DNA of 44,795 bases, from positions 1 through 44,795 of the forward strand of contig JBBRMU010000009.1 in the NCBI GenBank assembly GCA_038230655.1. Reading direction: 5' to 3'. The translations under genes and the position numbers were made by a program. This document shows positions 23,597-31,404 of the stretch, in pieces (the first letter of the stretch is position 1; each line of letters opens with the position of its first letter). Below the pieces are notes generated by a model. The model ran no database searches. It worked only from the letters and a program-made list of their open reading frames with translations, and had not been told where the DNA came from. The DNA comes from JBBRMU01 sp038230655 (GTDB lineage: Bacteria; Patescibacteriota; Microgenomatia; UBA1406; GWC2-37-13).

Positions 23597-24832
23597 ATGA
23601 AAACTCCCTCGATATTTTTACTTAACTTTCTTTCTCTAAACGTATCTTCATTTATTATTAAGATTCTCAACTTTATTCTATTTATTTTTATAGTTCATAC
23701 ACTTTCCATAAAAGACTACGGAGTTTATGTTTTAGTCTGGGCACAAGTCAATTTTTTTACACCTCTCCTCGATTTTGGAACGACCTCTTATGGTTTGGTT
23801 TACATGTCAGAGGATAAAAAGAATCAGTTAAATGCTTTACTTTCATTGCGGATTGTTATAGCGAGTTTCATTTTTTTATTTAGTATTTTTACTGGTTTCA
23901 TCTATGGTAGTGATAAGACTCTCTCTTTTTTTATTTTTCTTACTTCATTTAGTATTTTAGGCAATGTTATGTACGGCAGCCAGGTAATTGTTACTTCTCT
24001 TAAGGACAAGGCGTACTTTTCATCTATCTTTTCCCTTTTATTTACAGCTGTTCTATTATTTTCATCAATCGTTCCTCTAACTATCACAAAAAATCTCTCC
24101 AGTATCTTTTATGTAATCTTCATCATGTATAGCATCAATGCAGTTATGAGCTGGATTTTGATCAAAAAGAGTTTTCCCTCATTTCGGTTTACCTATCATC
24201 CGGTAATTTGGAAAGAAATAGCCTCAAAGTCATATGTGTTTATTGTAATAAGTTTCCTCCTGGGAATTTACTTTAAAATAGACATTTTTCTGCTTAATTT
24301 TTTAAAGTCACAGAAAGAGGTTGGTATATACTCAGCGGGTTACAAGTTTTTTGAAGCCTTTCTTTTTATAGTCGCCAGTTATAACATCAGCGCGACTCAT
24401 CAACTCTCAAAACTTCATAAGGAAAGTTTCACTAAATTTATATACAGAGTATATAAGGATAGTATTCTACTTGCTGTACTAGGATTTCTAATTGCGGTCT
24501 TTATTTACTTAATAGCGCCTTTTTTTATGCCATTTATATTAAAGCAAGATACCAATGAGGCTTCACGCGTACTTCAGATTGTTATATTCTCTTTACCACT
24601 CATGCTACTAGCTACTGTTTTTACAAATGTACTCTTCATTTTTAAAAAAGCTCATCTGGTCATTTTTATTTTTATGTTCCAAGTTATCACTAACTTCCTC
24701 CTAAATCTTTATTTTATCCCGAAGTATTCATATATTGGCAGTGCCTACATTACCGTTTTAAGCGAGCTCATCAATGCTGTTTTAGTATTTTGTTTATTTC
24801 TCTACTATAAAAAAAATGAAAATCAGTCTTGA
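23597..24832 (+). CDS. Polysaccharide flippase-like membrane protein (Wzx/MATE-like)
   Basis: The 411-residue protein has about twelve hydrophobic segments over its whole length and the N-terminal pattern of the oligosaccharide flippase family (LNFLSLNVSSFIIKILNFIL, then DYGVYVLVWAQVNFFTPLLDFG). Such proteins flip lipid-linked sugar units across the membrane. The neighbouring glycosyltransferases and O-antigen-ligase-like gene support the role. TACAAT ends five bases before the ATG. The 3' end overlaps the next gene by 17 bases. Confidence 0.8.
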   Translation: MKTPSIFLLNFLSLNVSSFIIKILNFILFIFIVHTLSIKDYGVYVLVWAQVNFFTPLLDFGTTSYGLVYMSEDKKNQLNALLSLRIVIASFIFLFSIFTGFIYGSDKTLSFFIFLTSFSILGNVMYGSQVIVTSLKDKAYFSSIFSLLFTAVLLFSSIVPLTITKNLSSIFYVIFIMYSINAVMSWILIKKSFPSFRFTYHPVIWKEIASKSYVFIVISFLLGIYFKIDIFLLNFLKSQKEVGIYSAGYKFFEAFLFIVASYNISATHQLSKLHKESFTKFIYRVYKDSILLAVLGFLIAVFIYLIAPFFMPFILKQDTNEASRVLQIVIFSLPLMLLATVFTNVLFIFKKAHLVIFIFMFQVITNFLLNLYFIPKYSYIGSAYITVLSELINAVLVFCLFLYYKKNENQS

Positions 24833-25832
24833 TGGAGGAGGAATACAACAGGAAAGAGGAAAGGCATTTGGTAATGCAGTATATATTGAGAATCTTCTTA
24901 AAGCACTTTCTCTATACGAGACATTAAACACATATTTAATCTACACATTTTCAGACAAACAGCATCTAATCAGAAAGAAGAATTTGATTTTTCAGAATCT
25001 GAGTCCGACATGGGGATGGATGAAGTTAAGAGTCCCTTTTGAGGAGATAATCAACCCAAAAGAAGTGTATTTAGCTCTTAATCAGGCCCTTCCTGCGTAT
25101 ACTTCTGCAAAAATTATAACTGTGACACATGGATTATCTTTTTATTTTCACAAAGATTTGTTCTCTAAAGACTTTAGTCGTCTTGAGTCACAGCGTAAGG
25201 AGTATCTAAAGAGATCTGATATCATTTTAGTGTCCTCAACAAAGATAAAAAAAGAAATAAGAGCCATGAAAACTGACGCTATAGTTCATACGCTCACATT
25301 TGGAATTCCTTTTGACTTTCTGACATATAAAGAAGTTAAGAGATCTCCTTTTTTTATGTTTGCAGGCATGAATCATCCAGTGAAGAATGTTGATTTTATT
25401 GTTGGTCGGTTTCTTGAGTTTATTACTCATAAGGAATACTCTCATTTTGAGCTGTATTTATGTGGGCCATTCGAGATATATACAAAACTCTCTAAACAGA
25501 TTAAGTCTTTTTCGGATCTCCCCAGAAATAAACTGAAGAACTTATATCAAACTGCAACTGGATATCTAACAGCATCGCTCTATGAAAGTTTCAACTTTCC
25601 GGTACTAGAAGCTTTAAGCCAGAAATGCCCTGTAGTTGCATTAGAGTCGGCTGTAATACCTGAAATGAAAGAATATGTGCACTCAACTACAGATCAATAC
25701 TCTTTTGGAGATAGTATGAAAAAGGTTGCTATGGGCGAGATTAAAAAAAATAGTCTAATAAAATTAAGGAATAGCTTCTCATGGAAAAAGTATGTTCAAA
25801 AGTTACAGGAACTATATAAAACTTTAGCATAA
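24816..25832 (+). CDS. Glycosyltransferase, GT4-like
   Basis: The 338-residue GT-B fold protein starts MKISLDGGGIQQERGKAFGN, the donor/acceptor loop of GT4-type enzymes. The C-terminal domain has FMFAGMNHPVKNVDFIV (about residue 180) and the UDP-sugar site GYLTASLYESFNFPVLEAL (about 250) with the family E-x7-E pattern. The substrate sugar is not determinable. It lies in the surface-polysaccharide cluster, starting inside the flippase gene. Confidence 0.85.
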   Translation: MKISLDGGGIQQERGKAFGNAVYIENLLKALSLYETLNTYLIYTFSDKQHLIRKKNLIFQNLSPTWGWMKLRVPFEEIINPKEVYLALNQALPAYTSAKIITVTHGLSFYFHKDLFSKDFSRLESQRKEYLKRSDIILVSSTKIKKEIRAMKTDAIVHTLTFGIPFDFLTYKEVKRSPFFMFAGMNHPVKNVDFIVGRFLEFITHKEYSHFELYLCGPFEIYTKLSKQIKSFSDLPRNKLKNLYQTATGYLTASLYESFNFPVLEALSQKCPVVALESAVIPEMKEYVHSTTDQYSFGDSMKKVAMGEIKKNSLIKLRNSFSWKKYVQKLQELYKTLA

Positions 25833-25927
25833 TCACAACTATAGCGGTGATGTAATTAATATTATGTTTATACCCTTTCCAGGCTATATTTTGGCAGAAA
25901 TACTACACCAATGGAACACAGGCCTCT

Positions 25928-25980
25928 TATAATCTGATTATAGTAGTAATCGCCTCAAAATTAGTTAAGAATAGTATAAT
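25928..25980 (+). promoter_or_regulatory. Promoter region of the GT2 gene, with a symmetrical -10 box
   Basis: TATAAT-CTG-ATTATA (25928-25942) reads as a -10 box on both strands. A further TATAAT (25975-25980) ends five bases before ATG 25986. The 153-base gap before it otherwise holds only ATCAC/GTGAT arms near 25833-25851. Confidence 0.4.
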
Positions 25981-25985
25981 AGATC

Positions 25986-26750
25986 ATGCTAACGGCTGTT
26001 GTGCTTACAAAAAATGAAGAAAAGAATATCGAAAGATGCATAGAGTCTCTTGTATTTTGTGATGAACTAATAATCGTAGATGATAACTCTAATGATAGTT
26101 CGCTAGAGATTGCTGAAAAGTATAAGGTGAAAATCTATCAAAGACCGCTTCATAATAATTTTTCAGAGCAGAGAAACTTTGGTATGCAAAAAGCTAAAGA
26201 AGACTGGATTTTATTCATTGATGCTGATGAAGAAGTTACTGAAGGTCTTAAAAGAGAGATCATGGAGTCGATACAATCACACGATGTGGCAGCATACTAT
26301 ATAAAGAGACGAGACTTTTTCTGGGGCAAGGAACTGATGTTTGGAGAAACTGCAACCGTTAGAAATAAAGGGCTGATAAGACTTATGAAGAAGAGTAGTG
26401 GAAAGTGGATTCGTCCGGTCCATGAAGAGTTCAGGACCGAGGGAAAAACGAGTCAGTTAAACAGTTATCTCAATCACTATCCTCATCCTAGTATTAATGA
26501 GTTCCTACAAGATATCAATACTTACAGTACACTCAGAGCACAGGAATTATATAAAAATAAATCCTCATTAAACGCAGTAAGTATTATCATTTACCCCTTG
26601 GCAAAGTTCATACTCGTATATTTTATAAAGTTAGGCTTTCTTGATGGGCCAGCTGGATTTGCTTATGCTTTTTTCATGACTTTTCATTCTTTTTTAGTCA
26701 GAGCCAAGTTATACCAATATCTTCATGTTCATGAAAAAAGCAGTCAGTAA
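25986..26750 (+). CDS. Family 2 glycosyltransferase
   Basis: The 254-residue GT-A enzyme begins LTAVVLTKNEEKNIERCIES and has CDELIIVDDNSNDSS and the DxD site FIDADEEV (about residue 77-84). The C-terminal part (FWGKELMFGE, GLIRLMKK, HEEF) resembles WaaE/KdtX-like lipopolysaccharide and teichoic-type GT2 enzymes. A C-terminal membrane-associated helix (SIIIYPLAKFILVYFIKLG) follows. The sugar donor is unknown. It overlaps the downstream ligase-like gene by 26 bases. Confidence 0.88.
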   Translation: MLTAVVLTKNEEKNIERCIESLVFCDELIIVDDNSNDSSLEIAEKYKVKIYQRPLHNNFSEQRNFGMQKAKEDWILFIDADEEVTEGLKREIMESIQSHDVAAYYIKRRDFFWGKELMFGETATVRNKGLIRLMKKSSGKWIRPVHEEFRTEGKTSQLNSYLNHYPHPSINEFLQDINTYSTLRAQELYKNKSSLNAVSIIIYPLAKFILVYFIKLGFLDGPAGFAYAFFMTFHSFLVRAKLYQYLHVHEKSSQ

Positions 26751-27936
26751 CTTCAATAAAATAGTAGACGTTTTGTTATATATCACACTTGGTTTCTTTA
26801 CCCTAGGTCAGTTGGGAAGACTATCTTTTCTAGGTCAGCAAGTTAATGTTTACCTATACGAAGCAGCTTTATTTCTATTAACTCTAATTTTAGTTTTATG
26901 GTATCGGCTCGAACCACTTAAACAAATTAATAAAAAACAGCCATTTATACTCTATTTTTTAGGTTACTTATCTATTTTTTTCTTTCTGACAGGTTTCGGA
27001 TTTACCCTTCAACAAAACCTTGTGAGTTTACTTTATTTACTACGACTGAGTCTTTACTTTATTTTCTTTAGTTTTGCAGTATATCATTATCTAAAAGAAA
27101 AAAGCTGTATTAGAACGATGAAGATAGCTATATATGGCAGTATAATTCTTACCTTAATTTTGTCGTTTATACAGTATTCTCTTTATCCCAATCTTCGAAA
27201 CATCTCATATTTAGGGTGGGATCCACATTGGTACAGAATGGTAGGGATGTTTTTTGATCCACCAATTGCAGGAGCTTTGTACGGACTTTTCTTTATTTTT
27301 TTATATGGTCAGAAAAAAATTAGTCAGGTATTAAAAATAGGCTCGCTGGCTATTCTCAGTATTTGTATTGTCTTAACGTATTCAAGGGGAACATTTTTGG
27401 CTATTCTCATTGTGATTTTAGTTATGTTTTTCAAAAAAAGTTTCCTGAAAGGAATAGTCTTAGTAGTACTACTGGTAGCTGCTGTCTACCTTTTCATACC
27501 CAAGCCATTTGGCGAGAGTGTGAATCTAAATAGAACTTTCTCAATATTTTCTCGAGTCTCAAACTATCAGGAAGGACTCTCTGCATGGGTAAAGCGCCCT
27601 TTGATCGGTGTTGGTTACAATAGAGTCAGGTATAGTAAAGGACTATCTTCATTCCACAGTGAGTCAGAGTATGAAAATAATCATGCTGGAGCATCTTACC
27701 ACTCAAGTTTTCTTCTTATCTTAGTTACAGGGGGAATTGTGGGTCTATTACTTTATTTTGGAGTGCTCATCTCATTTGTGAAGTTGGGAAATACTGCCTT
27801 TTTAAGCACAGTCTTTCTTAGTTTACTATCTCTTACAGATAATGTCTTACTCCATCCTTTTGTACTATTCTTTTATTCTTTAGTTGTTATCGCAGAAAGC
27901 AGTGAAGAAGTTAGTCTTTATGGTAAACAACGGTAA
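26725..27936 (+). CDS. O-antigen ligase/polymerase-like membrane protein
   Basis: This 403-residue polytopic protein has about ten hydrophobic segments and a large extracytoplasmic loop (about residues 255-320). The loop includes SRVSNYQEGLSAWVKRPLIGVGYN and the later NHAGASYHSSFLLILVTGG. The R/K-P-L-x-G-x-G-x-N and H-S-x-x-L pattern is typical of the Wzy_C/WaaL superfamily, which polymerises or ligates lipid-linked polysaccharide. The gene starts inside the GT2 gene at ATG 26725 or 26731. Its 3' end overlaps the convergent Ig-like gene by 26 bases. Confidence 0.78.
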   Translation: MFMKKAVSNFNKIVDVLLYITLGFFTLGQLGRLSFLGQQVNVYLYEAALFLLTLILVLWYRLEPLKQINKKQPFILYFLGYLSIFFFLTGFGFTLQQNLVSLLYLLRLSLYFIFFSFAVYHYLKEKSCIRTMKIAIYGSIILTLILSFIQYSLYPNLRNISYLGWDPHWYRMVGMFFDPPIAGALYGLFFIFLYGQKKISQVLKIGSLAILSICIVLTYSRGTFLAILIVILVMFFKKSFLKGIVLVVLLVAAVYLFIPKPFGESVNLNRTFSIFSRVSNYQEGLSAWVKRPLIGVGYNRVRYSKGLSSFHSESEYENNHAGASYHSSFLLILVTGGIVGLLLYFGVLISFVKLGNTAFLSTVFLSLLSLTDNVLLHPFVLFFYSLVVIAESSEEVSLYGKQR

Positions 27937-28606
27937 GCTCCTTTTTCTCAGAATTACCGGCGTCATCTAGAGCAATAATTGTAAATTTATTATCGCCTTC
28001 GTTCAGTCGTAAACTTTGTTGAAACTTACCCTGAGCATCAACTACTACAGGTGAGGAATTAATTTGAACTGTTACATCTTTATCGGTCTTTCCGGCGATT
28101 TTAATCTCGGATTTATCCGTTTTTGTATTATCATTTGGTTCTGATATTTCCAGTTTTGGCTTATCATTTTTATAGATTACTGAGAAGGTATCTGAAGATT
28201 TACTATGTTTTTTATCTTTACTAATAGCTTTGATGTAAACATCATTTTTACCTTTTTGCAGATCACCAATTTTCTCAGAAAATGTGTCTGAGGCATCAGA
28301 AATTTTTACTTTCTTGTCATTAATGTAGTACTCAAGCGTATCAAATTGATTTGAGGACCCAGTAATTATAAACTGAGCGCTATTTGTCGCAGAAACGACT
28401 GGATCTATGTCGAGTGTTCCTATAAAGTCTTCAGATTGACTGGTTTGACTCTCCTTTTTATTAAATGTTCCTACATAACCGCTACTTTTGAGTATAAACT
28501 GAAACCCAATAAAGAAAACAAAGGCCAACAGTAGGATAACAACTCCAATCATCAAGGCGACTTTTTTATAAAAAAGTTTTTGTTTATGTTTTTCAAGTCT
28601 AGACAT
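27911..28606 (-). CDS. Membrane-anchored protein with Ig-like (glucodextranase-B-like) repeats
   Basis: The 231-residue protein has a basic N-terminus, one membrane helix (about residues 14-36), then extracytoplasmic sequence. Two tandem beta-sandwich repeats (about 60-145 and 150-228) resemble each other: the second has KPKLEISEPNDNTKTDKSEI followed by VTVQINSSPVVVDAQGKFQ and LNEGDNKFTIIALDDAGN. That pattern is seen in glucodextranase B / bacterial Ig-like domains, which are structural surface modules. Location beside the polysaccharide cluster suggests a cell-surface role, inferred. The - strand has TATATT eight bases upstream of the ATG. Confidence 0.75.
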   Translation of the reverse strand: MSRLEKHKQKLFYKKVALMIGVVILLLAFVFFIGFQFILKSSGYVGTFNKKESQTSQSEDFIGTLDIDPVVSATNSAQFIITGSSNQFDTLEYYINDKKVKISDASDTFSEKIGDLQKGKNDVYIKAISKDKKHSKSSDTFSVIYKNDKPKLEISEPNDNTKTDKSEIKIAGKTDKDVTVQINSSPVVVDAQGKFQQSLRLNEGDNKFTIIALDDAGNSEKKELTVVYHKD

Positions 28607-28658
28607 AAGGCGAAAATATAAATGACTTTCTAGTTACATTATACCTCAAAGTTAGCTG

Positions 28659-28732
28659 AGCCGATAGCCGGGATCGAACCGGCGACCTTTGCTTTACGAA
28701 AGCACTGCTCTACCAAACTGAGCTATATCGGC
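28659..28732 (-). tRNA. tRNA-Thr (anticodon CGT)
   Basis: Cloverleaf on the - strand: acceptor GCCGATA/TATCGGC, D stem GCTC/GAGC, anticodon loop TTCGTAA giving CGU, T arm GCCGGTTCGATCCCGGC. Discriminator U; CCA is not encoded. The 27-43 pair is a G-A mismatch. An extended -10 (TGATATAAT; box at 28747-28752 on the - strand) lies 14 bases upstream. Confidence 0.92.
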
Positions 28733-28761
28733 ATTTAAGATAGTACATTATATCAACTCAA

Positions 28762-29130
28762 TTAGGCTGCTGAGTTTAAGTCTGTAGAATCTAGTGTAGG
28801 CGAATCCAAGTATAGTAGATCATGATGGTCTATATTTTCTAATGTTTGTAAAACTGGAGTATTTGGAGTTGCTTCATATGATTTTCTATGACCAATATGA
28901 GTCAATAATCCTCCTAATCCAATTAATCCAACTCCAACGAGTAAAGTAGGAAGGTCACCAACTCCTTTTCCATTCATTTCTGCAGCTTCTTTTAAGAATG
29001 AAAGTCCGATAATGGCACCACTACCTCCGATTGCAAGGCTGGTTGTATTAAGAAGCTCAACTGTGTCTTTAAGTTTTTCGTCATGACTTTGTCCATTTAA
29101 AAAGTTGATTGCTCTTTCATGAGGGTCCAT
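28762..29130 (-). CDS. Hypothetical small membrane protein
   Basis: I do not recognise this 122-residue protein. Two glycine-rich hydrophobic segments (about residues 31-46 and 60-80, GDLPTLLVGVGLIGLGGLLT) predict two membrane helices, followed by an acidic tail. The start at 29130 (MDPHERAINF) is preferred over the ATG at 29172, because TTGAAT, 18 bases, TATCAT (29137-29142) ends six bases before it on the - strand. Divergent from a 38-residue membrane peptide. Confidence 0.55.
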   Translation of the reverse strand: MDPHERAINFLNGQSHDEKLKDTVELLNTTSLAIGGSGAIIGLSFLKEAAEMNGKGVGDLPTLLVGVGLIGLGGLLTHIGHRKSYEATPNTPVLQTLENIDHHDLLYLDSPTLDSTDLNSAA

Positions 29131-29203
29131 TTTTTTATGATACACAATAGATATGTAGAAATTCAACAGCAATTTAATTCTAACCTGGAAATATCAGTTG
29201 CAG

Positions 29204-29209
29204 TATAAT
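29204..29209 (+). promoter_or_regulatory. -10 box of the 38-residue ORF
   Basis: TATAAT ends six bases before ATG 29216, the same leaderless spacing as host genes. No clear -35 box. Confidence 0.4.
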
Positions 29210-29215
29210 ATATGT

Positions 29216-29332
29216 ATGTCGGAAAAGACTGAACATAGCTTTATAGGAGGAATGAGAGAAAAACTTGAAGATGGAGTAAAAACCCTTGTTATGCTTGGAG
29301 TAGCTATGTTAGGCATCGCAGCATTTATATAG
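29216..29332 (+). CDS. 38-residue membrane peptide
   Basis: The short frame encodes MSEKTEHSFIGGMREKLEDG and then one hydrophobic helix (VKTLVMLGVAMLGIAAFI) ending with TAG. The TATAAT box six bases upstream and the soluble-then-helix design support a real small protein. No family is recognised. Confidence 0.45.
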   Translation: MSEKTEHSFIGGMREKLEDGVKTLVMLGVAMLGIAAFI

Positions 29333-29382
29333 TCAAAACCATGGTTAATCTCTTGATTTTTATCTTAAAGAGCTAAACTTAA

Positions 29383-29700
29383 ATAATAAATAATTTTAAA
29401 AAAGTCGTATTTTATTCTCTATTATCCGTAATAATTGGATTGTGGGCACTAATCGTCCCAATAGAGGTTAATGCTAACTTTATTATACCTACCCTATCTG
29501 ATGTAATAATTTTCTTAATAAGACAAGGGTTAATCCTTCTAATATTCATTAATTGTATTTATTTTTTAGTATCGTTTTTCATTCCAAGAAAAAAAGGTAT
29601 CAAATTAATTAGTATATTAAAGACCTCTCCTACTTTTGTGTTGAATCATTATTTTTTTATTCGTTGTGATAACTTTAGAGCAGATAGTCTTTCAAGGTAA
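29383..29700 (+). CDS. Possible small membrane protein with unclear start
   Basis: The open frame runs from 29383 to TAA at 29700 without any ATG near the beginning; the first conventional alternative codon is TTG at 29440. Reading from 29383, the product has a signal-like helix (KKVVFYSLLSVIIGLWALIV, cut at 29440 if TTG is used), a short exposed segment and a second helix (LIRQGLILLIFINCIYFLVS) followed by basic residues. The topology looks protein-like but the missing start may mean a broken gene. No family is recognised. Confidence 0.3.
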   Translation: MINNFKKVVFYSLLSVIIGLWALIVPIEVNANFIIPTLSDVIIFLIRQGLILLIFINCIYFLVSFFIPRKKGIKLISILKTSPTFVLNHYFFIRCDNFRADSLSR

Positions 29701-29800
29701 ATTCTGTTTAGGTATATCATGTCCTATCAGAATACGTTAAGAACGCATATTCCTTATATGTAGTTTTTTTAAAATAACTTCTAAAGTAAACTGTCCCGTC

Positions 29801-29874
29801 TGGAGCGGGATACGGGAGTCGGACCCGTTTCTCATCCTTGGGAAGGACGTATTAGACCGTTTAACTAATCCCGC
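29801..29874 (-). tRNA. tRNA-Gly (anticodon CCC), CCA encoded
   Basis: Acceptor GCGGGAT/ATCCCGC, anticodon stem CGTCC/GGATG with loop TTCCCAA (anticodon CCC), T arm ACGGGTCCGACTCCCGT. Discriminator U followed by encoded CCA. Unlike the other two tRNAs in this window it carries its own CCA. Confidence 0.92.
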
Positions 29875-29888
29875 AAAGTGGTAATGAG

Positions 29889-29917
29889 AGTATAGCAAAA
29901 GTGGAACAGATGGTCAA
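29889..29917 (-). promoter_or_regulatory. Promoter of tRNA-Gly
   Basis: On the - strand, TTGACC, a 17-base spacer and TATACT, 14 bases before the tRNA 5' end. It abuts the stop of the lytic transglycosylase gene. Confidence 0.7.
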
Positions 29918-29918
29918 C

Positions 29919-30638
29919 TTAGTCATCAGCTAGGATGTTCTTGATGTAATTTTTAGTTTCAGGAAAGTCGGGTAATCCGCCTGTTTTTTCGTGATTGGGA
30001 TTATTTCCGTTTATGTTTGTACCATTCATATAATCTTCTACGTTTCCGGTTCCAGCATTGTAGGTCGCTAATGTCACATCCCACCTACCATACTTCTTAT
30101 AGCTATTTTCTAGATAGATTCCAGCTGCATCGATTGCTTGCTCAGGATTAAAAGGATCAATTCCCATTCCTTGAGCAGTACTCTTCAAAAACTGAGCTAT
30201 ACCTCGAGCATCTTTAGGCGACACGACATTGGGATTAAATCCAGACTCCTGTCGGAGAAGATGATATAGAATTTTCACTGGAACATTATGTTTATTTGCA
30301 GATGCATTTATCATTTTATAATAAGGCAATGCGGCTTTATCTGGAGGCGGTGTTTCTGTAGGAGATGCTACAGGATTAACAGGCTCATTTGGTTGTAGAG
30401 ATGGATTTAAAGCGTGTGAATTTGGAGGCGATAGTTCGATATGTGCCTGAGTATAAGGGACGATTAAATTGTATTCAGTTGAGGAATTATTTCTTTGATC
30501 ACCTATGACCATATCAAGACCTTTACTTATTCCAAGATATGCGCCTGTAAGATAGGTGCCTACAACACCGGTTCTGATAAGGAACTCTTTGAAACCAACT
30601 TGTGATCGTACTTCGTGCCTATTTCCGGACTCTTTCAT
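29919..30638 (-). CDS. Membrane-anchored lytic transglycosylase (SLT domain)
   Basis: The 239-residue protein has an N-terminal membrane helix (about residues 18-40), a Pro-rich linker (about 65-100) and an SLT/goose-lysozyme-like domain (about 105-235). The catalytic Glu is in LLRQESGFNPNVVS, with DARGIAQFLKSTAQGMGI and LATYNAGTGNVEDYM as the conserved following blocks. These enzymes cleave peptidoglycan glycan strands. The start at 30638 is chosen over 30680, because TTGACA, 17 bases, TATAAT ends six bases before it. Wall remodelling in the envelope is the likely role. Confidence 0.9.
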   Translation of the reverse strand: MKESGNRHEVRSQVGFKEFLIRTGVVGTYLTGAYLGISKGLDMVIGDQRNNSSTEYNLIVPYTQAHIELSPPNSHALNPSLQPNEPVNPVASPTETPPPDKAALPYYKMINASANKHNVPVKILYHLLRQESGFNPNVVSPKDARGIAQFLKSTAQGMGIDPFNPEQAIDAAGIYLENSYKKYGRWDVTLATYNAGTGNVEDYMNGTNINGNNPNHEKTGGLPDFPETKNYIKNILADD

Positions 30639-30644
30639 CCGGAT

Positions 30645-30673
30645 ATTATACACTATAGGACTATATTTGTCAA
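30645..30673 (-). promoter_or_regulatory. Consensus promoter of the lytic transglycosylase gene
   Basis: On the - strand, TTGACA, exactly 17 bases, TATAAT, then six bases to the ATG at 30638. The best promoter match in the window. Confidence 0.8.
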
Positions 30674-30719
30674 GTTTCATGTCTCGTTGAGATGAGACTT
30701 AAAAGTCTAACTAAAGGAT

Positions 30720-30799
30720 GAGCAGAGAGACGGACTTAGTTTGTTTATTCCCCATGCGGGGATATGGACATTTTGTTCCATCTCTCTGTCTTGCTGCTC
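30720..30799 (-). ncRNA. Possible structured RNA or elaborate 3' hairpin
   Basis: Arms GAGCAG/CTGCTC and AGAGAGA/TCTCTCT close an 80-base region that contains two further hairpins, ATGGA(acaaaatg)TCCAT and CCCC(gcat)GGGG, read on the - strand. It lies in the 168-base gap between two - strand genes. No T-run follows, so a simple terminator is less likely. AGACTT-AA-AAGTCT (30695-30708) is another inverted repeat just beyond. I do not recognise an RNA family. Confidence 0.35.
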
Positions 30800-30806
30800 A
30801 GGCTGA

Positions 30807-31127
30807 TTAAATGTCGACTATGACCTTTTCGTTTTTATCAAGCACCTCACCGAATATTACCTTGAAACCTCTGATTATGTTTACGATCATTGTACCGTCA
30901 TAAACAAGTTCGGTTTCCTCGCCAATATTTTCGTTTGAAAGGTGAGCTTCAACTATCAGATAAGTTCTCCCTACATATGAAACGACATACTCTCCTGAAA
31001 CAGACTTGTGATCTGTGAAGAGTTGGTGTTGAGTTATAAGCGATTCAAGATATTCCTTTAGATATTCTCTAAAGTCTTTAGGAATTCTTAGATCAAAGTT
31101 TTCATCTGGGACAGATTCCAAAATCAC
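30807..31127 (-). CDS. Hypothetical protein, GTG start
   Basis: I do not recognise this 106-residue protein; it is soluble, with an early helix (about residues 14-36) and a beta-rich remainder. The frame stays open to 31361, but the GTG at 31127 follows AAAGGAGG with six bases between, and a TTGATA, 17 bases, TATAAT promoter (31164-31192) lies upstream; the longer version would also cross a terminator. This is one of the few genes here with a strong Shine-Dalgarno. Confidence 0.65.
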   Translation of the reverse strand: MILESVPDENFDLRIPKDFREYLKEYLESLITQHQLFTDHKSVSGEYVVSYVGRTYLIVEAHLSNENIGEETELVYDGTMIVNIIRGFKVIFGEVLDKNEKVIVDI

Positions 31128-31163
31128 TATTGGCCTCCTTTTGAACGAGCAGCAAGAGCTTTC

Positions 31164-31192
31164 ATTATAGCAGATAGAGCCTATAGTATCAA
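31164..31192 (-). promoter_or_regulatory. Promoter of the 30807-31127 gene
   Basis: On the - strand, TTGATA, a 17-base spacer and TATAAT, giving a leader of about 30 bases that carries the AAAGGAGG ribosome site. Confidence 0.65.
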
Positions 31193-31295
31193 TTGAAAAT
31201 GTTGGAAATCGAAGTCCAACGTAGTGTTTTTCAGAATACTGATGTACTAGTATGCTAGTACAGTCGAAAATGCGCTTACGAGAAGTAGAAACAAG

Positions 31296-31338
31296 AACAA
31301 AAAAATAAAAAAAATCCTGCTTAAATAAAAATAGGATT
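31296..31338 (-). terminator. Terminator after the LysM gene
   Basis: On the - strand, AATCCT (31333-31338) pairs with AGGATT (31313-31318), followed by a long T-rich tract. It lies about 65 bases beyond the LysM stop. The loop is 14 bases. Confidence 0.6.
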
Positions 31339-31404
31339 ATGTTGCCTAAATTGACCTCCATCGTGAATGGACTTTCCTAAGAATCTCAGACTAACTTATT
31401 AAAA

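Noticed and set aside
31128..31361. Extension of the 30807 - strand gene to 31361, giving a 184-residue protein
   Set aside because: The extension crosses a hairpin terminator with a T-run and the TTGATA/TATAAT promoter, and has an odd composition. GTG at 31127 has a strong AAAGGAGG site.
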